From Cognatishimia coralii (GTDB taxonomy: Bacteria; Pseudomonadota; Alphaproteobacteria; Rhodobacterales; Rhodobacteraceae): 64,000 bases of DNA. Shown here in pieces: positions 61,113-64,000 of this stretch. Made by a program: the position numbers and the translations under genes. The stretch's first letter is position 1, and each line of letters starts with the position of its first letter. The stretch is taken from NCBI RefSeq assembly GCF_037478305.1, contig NZ_JBBGAZ010000001.1:1060486-1124485 (forward strand), written 5' to 3'. The notes beneath the pieces were generated by a model. It did not search any database. It saw nothing but the letters and a program-made list of their open reading frames with translations, and had not been told where the DNA came from.

Positions 61113-63725
61113 TCAAAAAGCCATCGAAAGGCTTGCCCCGAGTGACGATTGTTTCAAATCGCCAGCCTCTGCATACCCAAAGCGTAGCCCGTAATTTAAA
61201 GACCCACTCTGGTTTGAGGCTTCCATACTCAAGTTAAGTCCCAGACCGCAGTGCTTACTGGTTTGCGTTGAACTGGTTTGGCGACGACACATGGTACTCG
61301 GCTCAACATTGAACTGGGCATCCACGTTGGGACTTAGAGCCACGGGAAAGATCACTTTTGTAGACGCGGCGAGCTCGGCAATCGTGACTTGCCCTAGGTC
61401 ACTCGTTGCGAAGGCAGTCGTTCCAAACCCCGAAGTATTGAAACCTACGACACCGACGTCCGTCTGCCCAAAATCAAAAGAAAGCGCCGGTCGAACTTCA
61501 AACCTGCGCATCGTGTGACTGCCTGAAAGTTCCAGCCCGGCGTAGTAAGACTCACTATCGTAACTTGCATCAAAAGTCGTCAGGCCAGAGCCGCCGGTTG
61601 AAGCCGTACTTCCAGAAAAGTCGCTCCAGGTTTTGCCAACGCCCAGATAGGCCGTCGCAAACAAGTTCTCGGCGATGCGGTTCAGGGCATATCCACCGCC
61701 AACAAGCCCGACACTATCAACATCCCCAGAGATCGTGCCTTTAACGTCGGACCGCGCAACGGAACCGCCGATGAAGACCCCCAGCGAAAACGTCTCAGAC
61801 CGCTCATATTCCCAACTCACGCGTCCTGCGGCTTGCCCAGTCATAGAACCCGTCTGGTCCTCTACGAGCGCAAAATCCCCGAATGCATAGCGGCTTTTGC
61901 CCAAGCCCGGTGTGGTCGACAGGTCGTGAAAATTGCCCTCCATCCGCGATGCGAGATCGTTGATATTAAGTTGCAAAAAGCCGCCCAGATCATTGCGCGT
62001 GCCCGCGTTGTCCGACGCCGTATCACGCCCGATGAAACGATCCAAAGCCATGCCCATCATTGCCGTATTTGTCGACATTTCGGTCACGAGCATGCGGCGC
62101 GCGTCAGACTGAATGACGTTTTGCAACTCTGCTTCATTCGCCTGAAACTCTGACAGCGCATTGCCAGACAGCACAGAATAGCTCGCCACATCATTTACAT
62201 TCCCCGCCCCATCAACGAGCGTATTTGCAGGAACAGTGACGGAGACCGTTTGCCCAAACGTCGGAGAGACCAGAACCGAATAGGACGACGGCGCTGAAGT
62301 GGCATCAAAATCAGACAAAGCCGCGTTTGTCGCAACAAGATCGCCCAAAGCGAGGGCAGCTGTCGTTCCGCTTACGTTGATCGTGACCCTGAAATCAGAG
62401 GACTGAACATCGCTTGGCCCCGATATGGCAACCACAGGTCCGGTACCGTCAAAGGTCCAGCCAAGTTGCGTTGCCGCTGTGTTGCCGTTGGCGGATCCAT
62501 CCGTCGCGGAATTGGCCGGGACGTCTACGGTCACCGCGCCATCTGAATTTGCCGTGACATCGAAGGTGAAAATCGGGTTGAGCGTGTCGTTGAAGTTGCT
62601 CACGGTAGCATTAGCCGACACCACTACATCGCCAGCCACAAACCCCGTGACCGCCTCACTGAAGGTTGCGGTCACAGTGATCGTACTCACATTCGTGGGG
62701 TCTGCCGTCACCGATCTGCTTAATGTTACGGTAGGGTCAGTCACATCCACACCGGTCCCCTGCAAGGCAAAGGTATATGGATCGTTGGTCGGATCGTTCG
62801 AATTTATCTGAAGAACGGCATTCCGGACCCCTGCAACCGTCGGGGCAAAGGACACGGTGAAATTTGTCGTCCCCCCACTAGGCGCTGTATTCGTGGCGGG
62901 CGCAGAGGTCACACTGAACTCTGACGCGGCATCGCCGGAAAACGTGATACTTGAAATCGTGAGTTGGCCGGTGCCGGAGTTTGCAATGGAAAAATTCTGC
63001 GTTGTGGCTGTGCCACCAATATTTGCCGCACTCAGAATTGTCCCATCCGCCGCGCTCGGCGTTGTATCTCCGGAAGGGATTGCAATGAGGTTGCCGCTTA
63101 CAGCAAGTGCCGGAGATGTACCTGCCGCTGCCCCACCATAGGCACCGCCGGAAATCGTGCCGGCGGTCATATAATAGTCACCGCCAACGCGCGAGATTGT
63201 GGACCCGGAGAGCCCATAAGTCCCGCCACCGATCGCGGGGGCCAAGGCGGTCAACACGCAGCTGGCACCATCAGCGAGGATCACCTCTCCCAAGGTTGTA
63301 CCGACACCGGTAATCGAGGTCGCACCGGGGCATGTGAGCGTTGAAATATTACTCGCCGTCTGAGTCGTGCCTTCTGCGAAGGCAACGCGCATACCATTTG
63401 TGTCCGTCGCCGCAACGTCGCCGTCGTGTGGCAAAGCAAGGCACAATGCATCAGATGTTCGTCTGCCAGCTACAAAACGCGCTTGAAAGGCACATTGGTT
63501 GGGAAGATCGCTGTATTCAGACGTAAAGATCGACGCAGAGCCTGCGTTGCATGTATTCCCATCCGCAGTAAAAACGCCCGGTATTGCACCGTCGCCGGGA
63601 ATACCTCCACCGATAGTCGTTGTAGGGCAAGCAAGCTGAGCTTGTGCGTCTTCTGTGCTCGCCAACAGCAGTAACGCTGAAACAACCGCCAAAAAGCCTA
63701 TCAAGAGCGCTTGCCGAGCCAGCAT
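61113..63725 (-). CDS. Large exported protein with Ig-like modules and C-terminal beta-barrel
   Basis: An 870-residue surface protein. Residues 1-29 are a signal peptide (VVSALLLLASTEDAQA). A Gly/Thr-rich passenger with six cysteines follows, then a choice-of-anchor D/ASH-type module (about 218-328: FSIANSGTGQLTISSITFSG, VSFAPTVAGVRNAVL), two Ig-like repeats (about 330-525: ATFSEAVTGFVAGDVVVS), a helical linker (530-575) and an autotransporter-type outer-membrane barrel of about 280 residues ending SLSMAF, with the terminal Phe of Bam substrates. It looks like a self-transported adhesin or sheath protein. No partner genes are beside it. Confidence 0.85.
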   Translation of the reverse strand: MLARQALLIGFLAVVSALLLLASTEDAQAQLACPTTTIGGGIPGDGAIPGVFTADGNTCNAGSASIFTSEYSDLPNQCAFQARFVAGRRTSDALCLALPHDGDVAATDTNGMRVAFAEGTTQTASNISTLTCPGATSITGVGTTLGEVILADGASCVLTALAPAIGGGTYGLSGSTISRVGGDYYMTAGTISGGAYGGAAAGTSPALAVSGNLIAIPSGDTTPSAADGTILSAANIGGTATTQNFSIANSGTGQLTISSITFSGDAASEFSVTSAPATNTAPSGGTTNFTVSFAPTVAGVRNAVLQINSNDPTNDPYTFALQGTGVDVTDPTVTLSRSVTADPTNVSTITVTATFSEAVTGFVAGDVVVSANATVSNFNDTLNPIFTFDVTANSDGAVTVDVPANSATDGSANGNTAATQLGWTFDGTGPVVAISGPSDVQSSDFRVTINVSGTTAALALGDLVATNAALSDFDATSAPSSYSVLVSPTFGQTVSVTVPANTLVDGAGNVNDVASYSVLSGNALSEFQANEAELQNVIQSDARRMLVTEMSTNTAMMGMALDRFIGRDTASDNAGTRNDLGGFLQLNINDLASRMEGNFHDLSTTPGLGKSRYAFGDFALVEDQTGSMTGQAAGRVSWEYERSETFSLGVFIGGSVARSDVKGTISGDVDSVGLVGGGYALNRIAENLFATAYLGVGKTWSDFSGSTASTGGSGLTTFDASYDSESYYAGLELSGSHTMRRFEVRPALSFDFGQTDVGVVGFNTSGFGTTAFATSDLGQVTIAELAASTKVIFPVALSPNVDAQFNVEPSTMCRRQTSSTQTSKHCGLGLNLSMEASNQSGSLNYGLRFGYAEAGDLKQSSLGASLSMAF
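61118..61134 (-). terminator. Hairpin at the end of the surface-protein gene
   Basis: On the minus strand AAGCC and GGCTT pair around TTTCGAT and run into TTT, partly inside the last codons and stop codon. It resembles a weak intrinsic terminator; the stem is short. Confidence 0.35.
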
Positions 63726-64000
63726 TCGGAAATATCCCTACCAGTGAGCTTGAAAAGCTAACAAGGGTAACTGCTTGGTTCTATAGACCTTTTGTTTATT
63801 GAAGCCAGATTCGGTGGTGAGGCTGGCTTTCAAGTAACAGTTTCAATTCATTGAGGTTTTGTTTTCGTGAGCCGGCTTTGGCCCTTCGACCTTGAGGGTG
63901 TGAGCCTGCGGAGGTTACGCCGTTAATCGATTGATCTGGATGATCACTTGTATTCTGAAGGTGTTGTGTATTTTTTATTCGACCTGGTTGCGGGAGTAGG
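63726..64000. other. Right-end region without a supported gene
   Basis: These 275 bases hold the promoter region of the surface-protein gene on the minus side, including an inverted repeat AGCCAG/CTGGCT (63805-63830). No coding frame, RNA gene or insertion-sequence end can be supported. A gene may begin beyond the edge. Confidence 0.5.

Noticed and set aside
63726..64000. End of an insertion sequence at the right edge
   Set aside because: A short inverted repeat exists but no transposase frame, terminal repeat pair or target duplication can be shown.

Overview
The window looks like chromosomal core sequence from a marine member of the Rhodobacteraceae (Roseobacter group). The evidence is family-level: the aerobic (late cobalt insertion) cobalamin gene set, DUF1636, DUF3572 and DUF2061 proteins, an ArsR-ArsC fusion with ACR3 and ArsJ, carnitine catabolism genes, a non-pyrrolysine MttB homologue, and a short interspersed repeat next to GC hairpins. 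I see no integrase, transposase, phage module, toxin-antitoxin pair or CRISPR array. The genus cannot be named from what I can see.

Layout. 1-1150: 5' part of lepA (minus). 1353-6030: a degenerate BLUF protein, then a four-gene minus-strand arsenic operon (arsR-arsC fusion, acr3, GAPDH, arsJ). 6101-8076: Lrp/AsnC regulator divergent from a class V aminotransferase. 8077-8752: AT-rich gap with DnaA-box-like sites. 8753-15072: pirin, TetR regulator, hom, glpX, isochorismatase-like hydrolase, recJ. 15279-15464: two identical tRNA-Glu(UUC) genes. 15471-20790: DUF4153 membrane protein, unusual acyltransferase, MttB family methyltransferase, HAD phosphatase, DUF3572 protein. 20866-24248: PleD-like diguanylate cyclase, then a minus-strand EF-hand / ECF sigma / membrane protein / ZraP-like locus. 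24420-28114: Nudix hydrolase, EamA transporter, fatty acid desaturase plus DUF2061 protein, and a divergent XRE regulator with an operator over its own start codon. 28111-32411: carnitine degradation genes with a divergent CdhR-like regulator. 32358-34172: NhaA antiporter with a cysteine-free thioredoxin-fold N-terminus. 34253-36755: modABC (minus).

36876-53879 is the main block, for de novo cobalamin synthesis. On the minus strand lie cobO, two tandem Lin0512 paralogues and cobQ. On the plus strand, behind a cobalamin riboswitch (39685-39867), lie DUF1636, cobW, cobN, cobG, cobH, cobI, cobJ, cobL, cobE, cobM, cobB, cobA and cobF, mostly joined by 1-4 nt overlaps. cobK alone is inverted inside this operon, and its start codon shares CATG with that of cobL. 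CobW, CobN and possibly DUF1636 would deliver and insert cobalt. CobA, I, G, J, M, F, K, L and H build hydrogenobyrinate. CobB, O and Q amidate and adenosylate.

54093-57361: a polar amino acid ABC transporter (ATPase, binding protein, two permeases). 57467-58867: an HTH regulator convergent with an unknown GNAT-like protein. 59073-60950: SLC13/TrkA-C permease. 61113-63725: a large surface protein with a beta-barrel. The last 275 bases show no supported gene.

No complete new system is obvious. The best leads are the tandem Lin0512 proteins in the cob locus, the inverted cobK, the EF-hand/ECF locus, the photochemically dead BLUF protein, the NhaA-thioredoxin fusion, and the HTH/GNAT pair.
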